Shown: positions 18,826-28,147 of the stretch, piece by piece | How positions within the stretch are numbered: position 1 is the stretch's first letter | Layout: each line of letters opens with the position of its first letter | Assembly: GCA_945889475.1 (NCBI GenBank) | Contig: CAMDBT010000007.1 | Coordinates: 1-64,000, forward strand | DNA: 64,000 nt | Origin: Bifidobacterium breve | GTDB lineage: Bacteria; Actinomycetota; Thermoleophilia; Solirubrobacterales; Solirubrobacteraceae | Reading direction: 5' to 3' | The notes under the pieces: model-generated | Seen by the model: the letters and a program-made list of their open reading frames with translations, nothing else | Database searches by the model: none | Told to the model about the DNA's origin: nothing | Translations under genes and position numbers: made by a program

Positions 18826-18899
18826 TAGTCGTTAAGTTCTTCTCGGTATCCGATTAGGGTCATCCTAGCCGCCTCGCGCATTGCGGCGCAGGACGACTC

Positions 18900-19382
18900 T
18901 CACTGCGGCGCGGCCGGAAGCTCGCTCTGCAGCTCCCCATCGACGACGAAGGTTGGCGCGCCGGTCGCTCCCGCCCGCATCGCAGCGGTCACGGCATCAG
19001 CAACGTGGTGCGCCAACTGCTCGTCGCGGCGGTCGCGCTCAAAGCGCTCAATGTCGACGCCGAGCAATTCGCAGCGCTGCCACAGGTAGGGGTCGTCAAG
19101 TCTGCTCTGGTCGGCGAAGAGCGAGTCGTGAAAGTCCCAAAAGAGCCCTTGGCGGCCCGCTGCCTCAGAGGCGATCGCCAATTGCACAGCTCGCGGGCTG
19201 CGTGACGCCAGCGCGAAGTGCCGAAAGCAGACCAAGGCTCCGCTCTGGCGCAGCCGCTCTGCAGCTACCGCGCAGTCCGGGCAGCTGAACTCCGCGTAGA
19301 TGATCAGCGGCTTGCCTCCGGCGCCACGGACGTGGTCCTCGGGTCCTACCGGCTCGACGCTCAGGCTGGTGAGATCGCGCAT
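18900..19382 (-). CDS. DsbA-family thioredoxin-fold protein
   Basis: The 160-residue protein has a thioredoxin-like fold with a helical insertion, an active-site CPDC (Cys34 and Cys37 in EFSCPDC) and a cis-proline loop GAPTFVVDG near residue 140. This matches the DsbA/FrnE-like family (thioredoxin_4), close to the domain found after NhaA antiporters. No signal peptide or lipobox is visible, so it is probably cytoplasmic. ATG 19382 gives a compact N-terminus; the frame to 19475 adds unlikely sequence. It lies between the peroxiredoxin and pnp, and may act as a reductant or disulfide exchanger. Confidence 0.78.
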   Translation of the reverse strand: MRDLTSLSVEPVGPEDHVRGAGGKPLIIYAEFSCPDCAVAAERLRQSGALVCFRHFALASRSPRAVQLAIASEAAGRQGLFWDFHDSLFADQSRLDDPYLWQRCELLGVDIERFERDRRDEQLAHHVADAVTAAMRAGATGAPTFVVDGELQSELPAAPQ

Positions 19383-19547
19383 CGCAACGCAAACAGTAGA
19401 TCGCTCCGCAGCGAAGCGTCGTATCGCGAGCGATTGCGTCCGCGATCGGCAGCCGTCAATGCGGTCCGCACTCAAGCCAGGAGGTGATCGCGGCGCACTG
19501 GGCGACGGCGATTGAGCGGCGCGCTACGAACGGGGGAACGCCGACGC

Positions 19548-20009
19548 TCAGTTTGCTGAGAGCGCGTCGATGATCAGGTTGACGCCCGGCGTGTCGCCAG
19601 GGTTATCGGCCAGATGGCTCCAGCTGACGCATCCGTCTGGGCCAACGATCACGATCGCGCGGTTCGTCATCCCGGCTGGCTCGAAGTAGGCGCCGAAGCT
19701 CTTTGCTGCCGCGCCTTTCGGCTCGAAGTCGGAGAGCTGTTCGATCGGCACGCCGAGATGCTCGCGGAAGGCGGACTGCGAAAAGCTGGCGTCGGTCGAG
19801 ACCCCGTAGAGGACCGCGCCGTCGGCAGTGATCTCAGGCAGCGCCTCGCTGTAGACCTGAAGCTGGTTGGTGCAGACGGGGCTGAAGGCGAACGGGTAGA
19901 AGACTAGAACCGTGGTCTGGCCGATCAGGTCGGCCTCGGTGAACTTGGAGCCGTCCTCGCGCGCCAGGCTGAAGGCAGGCACCTTCGTGCCGGGCGCAAT
20001 GACGCTCAC
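19548..20009 (-). CDS. Peroxiredoxin, AhpE-like
   Basis: The 153-residue peroxiredoxin has peroxidatic Cys46 in [10 protein letters not shown]; the usual Thr three residues before the Cys is Ser here, a conservative change. The only other cysteine, Cys127 (GPDGC), is not in a standard resolving position, so a one-Cys, AhpE-like mechanism is likely, using an external thiol. The GTG overlaps the rpsO stop by four bases, so the gene is translationally coupled to a ribosomal protein. The neighbouring CPDC protein is a candidate reductant. Confidence 0.87.
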   Translation of the reverse strand: MSVIAPGTKVPAFSLAREDGSKFTEADLIGQTTVLVFYPFAFSPVCTNQLQVYSEALPEITADGAVLYGVSTDASFSQSAFREHLGVPIEQLSDFEPKGAAAKSFGAYFEPAGMTNRAIVIVGPDGCVSWSHLADNPGDTPGVNLIIDALSAN

Positions 20010-20278
20010 TTGCGGAGACCGAGCGCAGCTACGAGCTCGCGATACCCATCGAGGTCGCTGCGCTGCAGGTAGTTGAGCAGCCGGCGCCTGCGTCCAACCA
20101 GCATCAGAAGGCCTCGCCGCGAAGCGTGATCCTTCTTGTGGCCGCGCAGATGTTCAGTCAAATCTTCAATCCGCTGGCTCAGCAGCGCTATCTGTACGCG
20201 CGTCTCGCCGGTGTTCGCTTCGCCGCCTCCGTAGGTGGCTGCGATCTCGCGGGTCTGCTCTGGGGAAAGGGTGCTCAT
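20006..20278 (-). CDS. rpsO: 30S ribosomal protein S15
   Basis: This 90-residue, four-helix protein binds the central domain of 16S rRNA early in 30S assembly. The [19 protein letters not shown] and RRRLLNYLQ segments are the conserved rRNA contacts. The gene lies 31 bases downstream of ribF and overlaps the peroxiredoxin. In most bacteria pnp follows rpsO directly; here two redox genes intervene. Confidence 0.98.
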   Translation of the reverse strand: MSTLSPEQTREIAATYGGGEANTGETRVQIALLSQRIEDLTEHLRGHKKDHASRRGLLMLVGRRRRLLNYLQRSDLDGYRELVAALGLRK

Positions 20279-20309
20279 AGAAGGGAGCAGGCTAGCAGCA
20301 CGCGGGCTT

Positions 20310-21194
20310 CTAGCCGCCGACCAGCGCGCGCGCGGCTTCGACGTCGGCAGCCATCTGACGCTTCAAAGCGTCGACACTCTCGAAGCTCTCTTCGCCGCGC
20401 AGACGTTGGAGGAATTCAACCCGCAGCTGCTGGCCGTAGAGCTCTCCGTCGAAGTCCAGCAGGTAGGCCTCAATTAGTTCACCTAGCCCGCTTTCGAACA
20501 TCGGTCGCATACCGACGCTGATCGCTGCGATCTTGACCTCGCCGCCGGCGATCTGCGCGCGGCCCGCATAGACGCCGTGTCCGGGCGTGCAGTAACCGGC
20601 GGTTGGCGTCAGATTCGCCGTCGGGTAGCCGAGTTCGCGGCCGCGCCGCTCGCCGTGCTGTACCTCGGCGCTGAAGACGTACGGCGAGCCGAGCAGTCGG
20701 TTGGCTTCGGCTAGATCGCCGTCGCGTAGCAGCGTACGGATTCGGCTTGAACTAACCGGCGCCCCGTCGAGCTCAAACAGCTCCAGCACTTTGGTCTCGA
20801 AGCGATCGTCGGCTGCTAGCAGCTCGGCGCCTCCTTTCGCCTCACTCCCGAAGGTGAAGTTGTCGCCTACTTGGACGCCCGCGGCACCGAGGCCAGCGAC
20901 CAGCACTTCATCGATAAATTGCGCTGCCGTGTGCTGAGCGAAAACGCGGTCAAAGGCAACGACGACCATCTCCTCAACACCAAGCGAGTCGACTAGCTCC
21001 GCCTTACGCTCCAGCGAGGTCAACAGCGCCGGCGCCGCTTCTGGCGCAGTGATCGACGTCGGGTGCGGATCGAAGGTCAGAACCGTGTCAGCGCCGGCGA
21101 TCACTTCGCGGTGGCCGAGGTGAACGCCGTCGAATGTGCCAACGGCAACGACGCGCTCGCGCGGCACTAGCTCGCTAAACGGTGTCACCTTCAT
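20310..21194 (-). CDS. ribF: Bifunctional riboflavin kinase/FAD synthetase
   Basis: The 294-residue enzyme makes FMN and FAD from riboflavin. The N-terminal adenylyltransferase domain has [10 protein letters not shown] (residues 19-28) and SSSRIR; the C-terminal kinase domain has [10 protein letters not shown] and the ends typical of the flavokinase fold. The N-terminal domain is a little shorter than usual around residues 29-45 ([18 protein letters not shown]). ATG overlaps the truB stop by four bases, the common truB-ribF pairing. Confidence 0.95.
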   Translation of the reverse strand: MKVTPFSELVPRERVVAVGTFDGVHLGHREVIAGADTVLTFDPHPTSITAPEAAPALLTSLERKAELVDSLGVEEMVVVAFDRVFAQHTAAQFIDEVLVAGLGAAGVQVGDNFTFGSEAKGGAELLAADDRFETKVLELFELDGAPVSSSRIRTLLRDGDLAEANRLLGSPYVFSAEVQHGERRGRELGYPTANLTPTAGYCTPGHGVYAGRAQIAGGEVKIAAISVGMRPMFESGLGELIEAYLLDFDGELYGQQLRVEFLQRLRGEESFESVDALKRQMAADVEAARALVGG

Positions 21195-22021
21195 CCGCGA
21201 AAGCCTATGACCGGCCCCAATTTGCGGTCGTCACGCCTCTCAGCGAGAGCGACCGGGCCGTCCTCCGCGGTCAGCAGTAGCTCGCTCGGCGGCTCGTCCT
21301 CGGGTGCGCGCAGCGATGCACCAATCACGGTTCCGTTCCACTCCACGGCAACTCCGTGGGCGGCCTTCTTCGCGGCCTCGGCATCAAGCTCAACCGAATT
21401 GAAGAAGCGGAGCGCCGCATCAAGTCCGACGACCGAATCGGCGTCGGCGTCGGCGACACTGAACGGGCCGATCCGCGTTCGGCGAAGCTCTTCGGTGTAG
21501 GCGTCGCCGAGAGCGGAGATCAGCGACCGGACGTAGGTACCTGATGAGCAGCGGATGCGATATTCGGCCCTGTCCCCCACGCGACTTAGCTGGCTGAACT
21601 CGAACAGCTCAACTTCGCGCGCGGGAATCTCAAACTGTTCGCCTGCGCGGGCGCGCTGATAGGCGCGTTTGCCATCAACCTTGATCGCGCTGTAGGCAGG
21701 CGGCTGCTGGCTGACCTTCCCCAGCGCCGGCTCGAACTCTTCCGGCGGCAGCTTGCCGGTGATCGTGATGTCGCCCTCTGGGTCGCCGGTCGTTGAAGTC
21801 GCCCCGAGCCGCGCGCTCGCGATGTACTCCTTCGACATCCCCATAAAGAAGCGTTGAACGCGCCGCGCGCGGCCAAGCAGAACGATTAGCAGGCCGGTCG
21901 CGAACGGGTCGAGAGTTCCGGCGTGGCCGGCCTTCTCAGCGCCGAGTGCGCGCCGAACATCGTTGGTGACTTTGTGCGAGCTAAGCCCAGCCGGCTTGTC
22001 GACGAGGACTATTCCGTCCAC
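21191..22021 (-). CDS. truB: tRNA pseudouridine(55) synthase
   Basis: The 276-residue enzyme makes pseudouridine 55 in the T-loop of tRNAs. The catalytic aspartate is Asp38 in GHAGTLDPFATG; the KEY motif (KEYIASARLGA) and the C-terminal PUA-like region follow. It is in the rimP-nusA-infB-rbfA-nrnA-truB-ribF-rpsO run and starts six bases after the nrnA stop. Confidence 0.95.
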   Translation of the reverse strand: MDGIVLVDKPAGLSSHKVTNDVRRALGAEKAGHAGTLDPFATGLLIVLLGRARRVQRFFMGMSKEYIASARLGATSTTGDPEGDITITGKLPPEEFEPALGKVSQQPPAYSAIKVDGKRAYQRARAGEQFEIPAREVELFEFSQLSRVGDRAEYRIRCSSGTYVRSLISALGDAYTEELRRTRIGPFSVADADADSVVGLDAALRFFNSVELDAEAAKKAAHGVAVEWNGTVIGASLRAPEDEPPSELLLTAEDGPVALAERRDDRKLGPVIGFRG

Positions 22022-22027
22022 GCCGCG

Positions 22028-23017
22028 CTACGACTGTTCGCTGATCTGCGCGCAGATCAGATCGATCAGAGCCGCTTTAGGCAGCTCGCTCTTGAAGCCA
22101 GCGGCGGCCGGGTGACCACCACCACCGCCAGCGCGGGCGATCTTCGAGACGTCGATCACGCCGTCGCTGGAGCGCATCGAGATGCGGTAGCTCTCGCCGT
22201 TCTCGTCGCTCGTCTCGCGCAGCAGTGCCGCAACTTGCGTGCCGTCTACGGCGCGCAGGAAGTCAACTATCCCTTCGGTGTAGCTGGCAGGGGCGCCGCA
22301 CTCGTCGAAGTCTTTGCTACTCAGGACCGACACCGTCAGGCGTCGATCCAGGTGGCGCTCGGCGGCGCTAAGCGCGCGGGCGAAGAGGTGTAGCTTCGCT
22401 TCGGGCAAGTTCTCATATACGCGCCGAAAGATCAGGTTGCCGTCGATCCCCGCGGCCAGCAGCTCGGCGGCCATGGCGTGCGACCTAGCGGTGGCGTTTG
22501 GGTACATAAACCGGCCTGTGTCGGTGATCAAGCCGAGGTAGAGCGCCTCCGCGATCTCGGCCGTTAGCTCGACGCCAAGGCCATGCGCTAGGTCCCAGAC
22601 GATCTCGGCCGTCGAGGATGCATCCTCAACGACATAGTCGATGCTGCCAAAGCGCGTGTTGTCGTGATGGTGGTCGATGTTCAGCAGCTGTTCTGGCGCC
22701 GCTACCTCGTCGGCCAGCGCGCTTCGCTCGGTGTTGCCGCAGTCAAGGAGGACGACGACGCGGAGGTCCACGTCGGCGGGGAGTTCAGAGACGACCTCAC
22801 TGATGTCGAGCCAGTGGTACTCGTATGAGAGCGGAAGGTCGTCGGCAGCGATGAGGGTGACGACATCTTTGCCAAGTGATCGCAAAACCAGCGACATCGC
22901 GAGCAGCGAGCCGAGTGCGTCGCCGTCAGGGTTCTCGTGCGTAGCAAGCAGGAAGCGCTGCCCTTCGCTCAGTGCACCGATCGTCTGTTCGCGGCTTTGG
23001 GTAGCGGTCGGATTCAT
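22028..23017 (-). CDS. nrnA: DHH-family oligoribonuclease/pAp phosphatase NrnA
   Basis: The 329-residue phosphoesterase has the DHH-domain motifs HENPDGDALGS near residue 27, LLDCGNTER and IDHHHDN, plus the C-terminal DHHA1 domain with RAGGGGGHPAAAGF. It hydrolyses nano-RNA and 3'-phosphoadenosine 5'-phosphate. Gram-positive genomes usually carry it between rbfA and truB, as here. The ATG overlaps the rbfA stop by four bases. Confidence 0.92.
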   Translation of the reverse strand: MNPTATQSREQTIGALSEGQRFLLATHENPDGDALGSLLAMSLVLRSLGKDVVTLIAADDLPLSYEYHWLDISEVVSELPADVDLRVVVLLDCGNTERSALADEVAAPEQLLNIDHHHDNTRFGSIDYVVEDASSTAEIVWDLAHGLGVELTAEIAEALYLGLITDTGRFMYPNATARSHAMAAELLAAGIDGNLIFRRVYENLPEAKLHLFARALSAAERHLDRRLTVSVLSSKDFDECGAPASYTEGIVDFLRAVDGTQVAALLRETSDENGESYRISMRSSDGVIDVSKIARAGGGGGHPAAAGFKSELPKAALIDLICAQISEQS

Positions 23018-23376
23018 TCGGCGTCGCCCTCTCGGTGCGAATCTACTCGTTCGAGGATCTCTTCGAGGCGCGCGGCCGTCGCCGGGGTCGTGTCGAGCAC
23101 GAACTGAACGGTCGGCGTCCGCTTCATCCGAAGCTGGCTGGCCAACGCTTTCTGGACCCGCCCGTGCGCGGCGTTGAGCGCCTCAAGGCACTGCTCCGGC
23201 CCGGAAGGCGAGTCGAAAACGCTGACGTGGATCCGTGCGCTGCTGAGATCAGGTGTCGTCTGCACATCGGTGACGGTAACGAAGCCTACGCGCGGATCCT
23301 TGATCTGCTTTGTGATCGTGTCAGCCGCGACCTCCCTGATCGCTTCGTCTACCCGTCTCATCCGCGAAGAGGCCAT
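23014..23376 (-). CDS. rbfA: 30S ribosome-binding factor A
   Basis: The 120-residue KH-fold protein assists late 16S maturation and cold adaptation. It has the family opening RMRRVDEAIREVAADTI and the DPRVGFVTVTDV segment. It follows infB by 34 bases and is coupled to nrnA by a four-base overlap. Confidence 0.95.
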   Translation of the reverse strand: MASSRMRRVDEAIREVAADTITKQIKDPRVGFVTVTDVQTTPDLSSARIHVSVFDSPSGPEQCLEALNAAHGRVQKALASQLRMKRTPTVQFVLDTTPATAARLEEILERVDSHREGDAE

Positions 23377-23410
23377 TGGAGAGTCCGCTGACCGACCCGA
23401 GGCCTAGGCC

Positions 23411-25990
23411 TCAGCTCAGCTTGCGTTCCACCTTGCGCGTCGTGTAGGCCTCAAGAACGTCGCCCTCTTTGACGTCCTGGAAGTTGGCGAGCACAACGCC
23501 ACATTCGAAACCTTCGGCAACCTCTTTGGCGTCGTCGTTGAAGCGTTTGAGCGAATCGATCGTCGTCGCGTAGACAACCGTGCCGTCGCGCACCACGCGG
23601 ACGTGAGCATTGCGAACCAGCTTCCCGGCAGTCACCTGGCAGCCAGCGATCGTGCCAACCTTCGATGCCTTGAAGGTCTGGCGCACTTCGGCGCTACCGA
23701 GAGCGTCCTCGACCTCTTCCGGCTCGAGCATCCCTGTCATTGCGTCGCGCAACTCTTCGAGCGCTTTGTAGATCACCGAGTAGCTGCGGATCTCGACTCC
23801 TTCACGGTCCGCGGCGCCGCGCGCGTCACCGACCGGACGGACGTTGAAACCGAGGATAATGGCGTCGGAAGCCGCTGCCAGCATCACGTCGGACTCGTTG
23901 ATTCCACCGACGCCGCGATGGATGATGTTGACCGAAATCTCATCTTGCGGCAGCTTCGCGATCTCGTCCTCGAACGCTTCCAGAGAGCCCGAAACATCGG
24001 CCTTGAGGACAAGATTTAGATCCTTCAGCACGCCCTGCTGGATCCCGCTGAAGAGATCCTCGAACGAAACCTTGCGGCCGGAGCGACGTGCCGCCGCTTC
24101 GTTGCGCAGTCTCGTCTGGCGTTCTTCCGCCTGCTGACGCGCGATCTTCTCGTTCTTTGTTACGCGCAGGACCTCGCCAGCGTCCGGCACTCCGTCGAAG
24201 CCGAGCAGCTCAACCGGATCGCCGGGAAAGGCCGAGTCGCGCACGGCGCCGGTGTGGTCGTGCAGCGCACGCGCTTTGCCCCAGTGGCCGCCGGCGACAA
24301 AGGCATCGCCGACGTTGAGCGTGCCGCGCTGAATCAGAACCGTCACCACAGGGCCACGGCCAGGGTCAAGCTTCGATTCGACGACGATGCCGCTTGCCTC
24401 GGCGTCCGCGTTGGCCTTCAGATCCTCAAGCTCGGCGACGACAAGCAGCGTTTCGAGGAGCTCGTCGAGTCCGGCGCCGGACTTGGCTGAAACGTCCACG
24501 TACTCGGTCTCCCCACCCCACTCGGCCGGCTGCAACTTGCGCTCGGTCATCTCGGTACGGACGCGGGTCGGATCGGCACCCTCTTTGTCAACCTTGTTGA
24601 CGGCAACGACGATCGGGACGCCGGCAGCTCGCGCGTGGTCGATTGCCTCATCGGTCTGCGGCTTGGGTCCGTCGTCGGCGGCGACAACGATCACGGCAAT
24701 ATCGGTCACTTGGGCACCGCGGGCGCGCATCGCCGTAAAGGCCTCGTGGCCGGGGGTGTCAAGGAAGGTGATCAGACGACCGTCGTGGCGAACCTGATAG
24801 GCGCCGATGTGCTGCGTTATCCCCCCGGCCTCTCCAGCGACAACCTCGGTCTTGCGGATCGCGTCGAGCAGCGAGGTCTTGCCGTGGTCGACGTGACCCA
24901 TGATCGTGACCACCGGTGGCCGCTCAGTGAGATCGGCCTCCTCGTCGGCGAAGGTCAGCTCTTCGACCTCTTCGTCGGCGGTCGTGACAATCTCGACCTC
25001 CTTACCGAGAGCTTCGGCAAGGATCACGATCGCCTCATCGGACAACGTTTGCGTCAGCGTTGCCATCTCACCCATCAGCATCAGTTGCTTGATCAGATCG
25101 GGAACCGGCACGCCGAGGTACTCGGCGACGTCCTTGACCGTCGCTCCGCTGTTGACGCGAACCGCGTCGGTTGCGCTTTGAGCACTGGTATCTAGCGGTT
25201 CGAGCGGCGTGTCATCGAACTTGCGGCGGCCGCGTCGGCGCGGACGGCGCTGCGGGAATCCGCCTGGAGGTGGCCCTCCCCCGGGGCGACGGTTGGCCTG
25301 CGTATCGATCACAACGCGGCGCTTGCCTCCGGGCTCGGCTGGGCTGGCGGGCTTGCGCGGCGCACGCTTCGGCTTGTCGGGCTGCGCGATGACCTTCGGT
25401 CCGACCGGTGCAGCAGCGGCGATCTCGTCGGTTGGGGCCGACGGCTTCGCCTCAGCCGCGAGGTCCGGCGCCTTCTCGTCGCCTGTTGGCGCGACTCTCT
25501 CAGCTTCTGCTGGCGGCGTCGGCTCCGCTGGCGGCTCGCTGGCGGGGGCCTTCGGCCTCGGCGGCGGCTGCGCTTGGACTTTGGGCCTTGGCGCCGGCGG
25601 CAGTGCTGGCTCGCGCTTAGCGGAGCTCTTGGAAGGCTTGATCGGTGCTACGACATCGGGCTCAAAGACACGGCTACCGGTTGTGTCGACGGCCTCTCCT
25701 GGATCAAAGCTCCGTTGCTGGGTCGGTGCTGGAGCAGCGGGCGCCTGCGCTGCGGCCCTCGGCGCCGGCTTTTGGCGCAGCGCGGCAGGTGTCCGTGGCT
25801 TCGTTGGCGACTTCGCTTGGCGCTCGGTCGGGCTGTCTCCGGCAGATTTGAGAATCCGTAGCGCCTCATCCTCGTCGACACTCGACGCCGCCGCGGTTAC
25901 CTCTAGGCCGGCAGCGCGGAGCGTCTCCAGCAGCTCGCGGCTGGACAGGTTCTGCGCCTTCGCGATCTCATGGACGCGCTTATTGGCCAC
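23411..25990 (-). CDS. infB: Translation initiation factor IF-2
   Basis: The 859-residue GTPase brings initiator tRNA to the 30S subunit. An N-terminal IF2_N helix (VHEIAKAQNLSSRELLE) is followed by a long Pro/Ala/Lys-rich linker and an arginine-rich stretch (RRPRRRGRRKFDD), a second IF2_N domain, then the G domain with GHVDHGKTS, DTPGHEAF and NKVD, and domains II-IV. The GTG at 25990 overlaps the nusA stop by 11 bases, so the two are coupled without the ylxR gene that often separates them. Confidence 0.97.
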   Translation of the reverse strand: MANKRVHEIAKAQNLSSRELLETLRAAGLEVTAAASSVDEDEALRILKSAGDSPTERQAKSPTKPRTPAALRQKPAPRAAAQAPAAPAPTQQRSFDPGEAVDTTGSRVFEPDVVAPIKPSKSSAKREPALPPAPRPKVQAQPPPRPKAPASEPPAEPTPPAEAERVAPTGDEKAPDLAAEAKPSAPTDEIAAAAPVGPKVIAQPDKPKRAPRKPASPAEPGGKRRVVIDTQANRRPGGGPPPGGFPQRRPRRRGRRKFDDTPLEPLDTSAQSATDAVRVNSGATVKDVAEYLGVPVPDLIKQLMLMGEMATLTQTLSDEAIVILAEALGKEVEIVTTADEEVEELTFADEEADLTERPPVVTIMGHVDHGKTSLLDAIRKTEVVAGEAGGITQHIGAYQVRHDGRLITFLDTPGHEAFTAMRARGAQVTDIAVIVVAADDGPKPQTDEAIDHARAAGVPIVVAVNKVDKEGADPTRVRTEMTERKLQPAEWGGETEYVDVSAKSGAGLDELLETLLVVAELEDLKANADAEASGIVVESKLDPGRGPVVTVLIQRGTLNVGDAFVAGGHWGKARALHDHTGAVRDSAFPGDPVELLGFDGVPDAGEVLRVTKNEKIARQQAEERQTRLRNEAAARRSGRKVSFEDLFSGIQQGVLKDLNLVLKADVSGSLEAFEDEIAKLPQDEISVNIIHRGVGGINESDVMLAAASDAIILGFNVRPVGDARGAADREGVEIRSYSVIYKALEELRDAMTGMLEPEEVEDALGSAEVRQTFKASKVGTIAGCQVTAGKLVRNAHVRVVRDGTVVYATTIDSLKRFNDDAKEVAEGFECGVVLANFQDVKEGDVLEAYTTRKVERKLS

Positions 25991-27701
25991 TTGCCTCGTC
26001 TTCCAGCTCGGCCTTGGCGGCCTCGTCCTCAGTCTCCTCGGCCTCGGCTAGCTCCTGATCGGCCTCCGTGTCGGCAGCCTCTTCCTCAGCCTCGATCGTC
26101 GCTTCTTCTGCCTCTTCAGCAGCTTCCTCGACCTCTGCAGCAGCCTCCTCGACCTCTTCAGCAGCCTCCTCGACCTCTCCAGCAGCCTCCTCGACGGCGA
26201 CCGCGGCCGAACCGTCGGCCGCAATCTCGGTTTCGTCATCCCCGGCTAGCGCGGCGGCGGCCGCGTCTGCTTCAGCTTGAGCGGCAGCGGCATCTGCCTC
26301 GGCTTGGGCCGCGGCGGCGGCGGCCGCTTGGGCCTCAGCGACGACCGTCTCGATTTCGCCGACCCGGGCGGCCAACTCGGCGGCCGGCACTTCGGGGTCT
26401 GCGAATCGGACGATCTCCTCTTCGCTCAGCTCTGCTGCGAAGGCAACCGAGTTACCGCTGAAGCGGCCGAGCGCGATGTGTGTCGGAAGGCCGCAGGATG
26501 TGGTTCCTGGCAGCGCAGCATTTGGGCAACGGCGTCCGTTCGTGAGCACTGCGACGCAGCGACCACCGACCTCCTCATCGGCCGAGGTCGACCCTTCGGG
26601 AGCTTCGGTCGCAAACTCGGATTCGGAACAGATGTCGATCCGCCAGCCGGTCAGGCGAGCAGCAAGGCGCGCATTCTGGCCTTCACGGCCGATTGCGAGC
26701 GCAAGTTGGTCGTCAGGCACGATCACCGTCGCCTGCCGGGCCTCATCGTCAACGACGACCTCACGCACGCGCGCCGGCGAGAGTGCCTTGGCGACAAAGC
26801 GCGCCGGCTCTTCGTTGTAAGGAATGATGTCGATCTTCTCGCCACGCAGCTCGGAGACCACCATCCGCACGCGTGAACCGCGCGGGCCGACGCAGGCGCC
26901 CACTGGGTCGACGCCGTCGGCATACGAGACGACAGCGATCTTGGAGCGATAGCCGGGCTCGCGCGCAACGTTGGCGATTTCTACGAGACCGTCGGCCATC
27001 TCTGGCACTTCGAGTTCGAACAGAGCCTTGATCAGCTCGGGGTCGCGGCGGCTGAGGATGATCGAAGGGCCTTTGGTGTCTGCTGAAACCTCTTTGATCA
27101 CGGCCTTGACGCGCTGACCGTGGTCGTAGCGCTCGCCGTCAACCTGTTCGGAGCGTGGGAGCAGCGCTTCGATCCGTCCACCGACGCCAAGCTGCACAAG
27201 CGTGTAGCGCGAATCTGACTGCTGCACGATGCCGTTGACCAGTTCACCGACGCGATCCTGGTATTCGTTGAACATCATGTCTCGCTCGGCTTCACGAACG
27301 CGCTGGAGGATCACCTGCTTGGCGGTCTGCGCAGCGATCCGACCAAAGTCGTCCGGCGTTACGTCGGCCTCTTCGATCTGGTCACGGTAGATCGCGAACT
27401 TCTCAGGATCGATCTCAGGCTCGGCTGGCTCAACGTACTCGCCTGTCTCCGGGTCAAGGTAGGTCTCCTCGTCGATCGCTTCGACGATTAGCTGGGCCTC
27501 AAGTCGCTCTGGGATCTTCAGCTCGATCACGCGGTAGTCGCCGGTCTCCGGATCGAGCTGAACCCGTGCGTATTTGACCGACGTTGGTTGCTTCATGTAG
27601 GCGGAAAGGAGCGCATCCTCGAGCGCCGTGATCAGCCGTTCGGGGCTGATCCCCTTCTCATTTGCGAGCACTGTCATTGCTTCGATGATCTCTGTAGTCA
27701 T
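25980..27701 (-). CDS. nusA: Transcription termination/antitermination protein NusA with Cys/His cluster and heptad-repeat tail
   Basis: The 573-residue NusA has the N-terminal RNAP-binding domain, S1 (VGELVNGIVQQSDSRYTLVQ), and KH1/KH2 (GACVGPRGSRVR; LAIGREGQNARLAARLTGW). After KH2 comes an unusual extension: a Cys/His cluster from Cys382 (C-x9-C-x10-C-x4-H; codons 26478-26558) resembling a small zinc-binding motif, an alanine-rich stretch, and about 90 acidic residues in heptads (EEAAEEV) encoded by 21-base tandem repeats. ATG 27701 begins MTTEIIEAM; the frame to 27764 overlaps rimP. The core is certain; the tail's role is unknown. It binds RNA polymerase to control pausing and antitermination. 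Confidence 0.95.
   Translation of the reverse strand: MTTEIIEAMTVLANEKGISPERLITALEDALLSAYMKQPTSVKYARVQLDPETGDYRVIELKIPERLEAQLIVEAIDEETYLDPETGEYVEPAEPEIDPEKFAIYRDQIEEADVTPDDFGRIAAQTAKQVILQRVREAERDMMFNEYQDRVGELVNGIVQQSDSRYTLVQLGVGGRIEALLPRSEQVDGERYDHGQRVKAVIKEVSADTKGPSIILSRRDPELIKALFELEVPEMADGLVEIANVAREPGYRSKIAVVSYADGVDPVGACVGPRGSRVRMVVSELRGEKIDIIPYNEEPARFVAKALSPARVREVVVDDEARQATVIVPDDQLALAIGREGQNARLAARLTGWRIDICSESEFATEAPEGSTSADEEVGGRCVAVLTNGRRCPNAALPGTTSCGLPTHIALGRFSGNSVAFAAELSEEEIVRFADPEVPAAELAARVGEIETVVAEAQAAAAAAAQAEADAAAAQAEADAAAAALAGDDETEIAADGSAAVAVEEAAGEVEEAAEEVEEAAAEVEEAAEEAEEATIEAEEEAADTEADQELAEAEETEDEAAKAELEDEASGQ
26118..26201. repeat. 21-base tandem repeats in the nusA tail (four units)
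   Basis: Four consecutive 21-base units (26118-26138, 26139-26159, 26160-26180, 26181-26201) start with AGCAGC and read mostly CCTCCTCGACCTC. Units 2 and 3 differ at only one position; unit 4 diverges after CTCGAC. Each unit encodes one heptad of the acidic NusA tail (EEAAxEV), so the array is coding and its copy number sets the length of a helical segment. Such arrays can expand or contract by slippage. Confidence 0.85.
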
Positions 27702-27705
27702 CTCG

Positions 27706-28128
27706 TTACTCCTCGACCAGGTTGGATCGCTTAATCGCCGTGTAGGGAATCGCGACCAGCGCATCGCCGGCCGAAATCGTTACCTCTTCGTTTGACGCGC
27801 CGACAAGTTCGCCGGTGAAGCTGCGCTGCCCTGCGAGCGGTTCGATTGTGCGCACCTTTGCGCGGCGGCCGAGGAAGCGCTGATAGTGCTCGGGACGCGT
27901 TAGCGGCCGCTCGCGTCCAGGCGACGAAACCTCGATCCCAATCTTCTCGCGCACCAGTTCGAGATCGCCTGTGACGGCGGCGCAGAGATCGAGCGTCACC
28001 CCGTCGGGGTGGTCGATCACGACGCGAATCGTCCCGCTTCCGGCGCCCTCGACGGCAAGGACCTCCAGCGCGGGCTGGGTTTCAGCCAACTTGGCCTCGA
28101 TTTCGGCGTGGATTTGTGTCGTATTCAT
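27706..28128 (-). CDS. rimP: Ribosome maturation factor RimP
   Basis: The 140-residue protein helps 30S maturation. It has the RimP_N domain and the signature VSSPGRERPLTRPEHYQRFLG, followed by the small Sm-like C-terminal domain. It is first in the rimP-nusA-infB operon; nusA begins four bases after the stop. A promoter-like element and an intrinsic terminator precede it, suggesting attenuation of the whole operon. Confidence 0.95.
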   Translation of the reverse strand: MNTTQIHAEIEAKLAETQPALEVLAVEGAGSGTIRVVIDHPDGVTLDLCAAVTGDLELVREKIGIEVSSPGRERPLTRPEHYQRFLGRRAKVRTIEPLAGQRSFTGELVGASNEEVTISAGDALVAIPYTAIKRSNLVEE

Positions 28129-28147
28129 CTGAATGAGGGGATAAAAA

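Noticed and set aside
18408-18857. 149-codon plus-strand frame opposite pnp
   Set aside because: Lies wholly antisense to conserved PNPase sequence and its leader; the frame is open because of codon bias.
19383-19547. Small RNA or promoter in the gap between the peroxiredoxin and the DsbA-like gene
   Set aside because: Only weak hairpins and poor promoter matches; nothing I can support.
26118-26201. CRISPR-like regular repeats
   Set aside because: The units are contiguous, with no spacers, and encode in-frame heptads of NusA.
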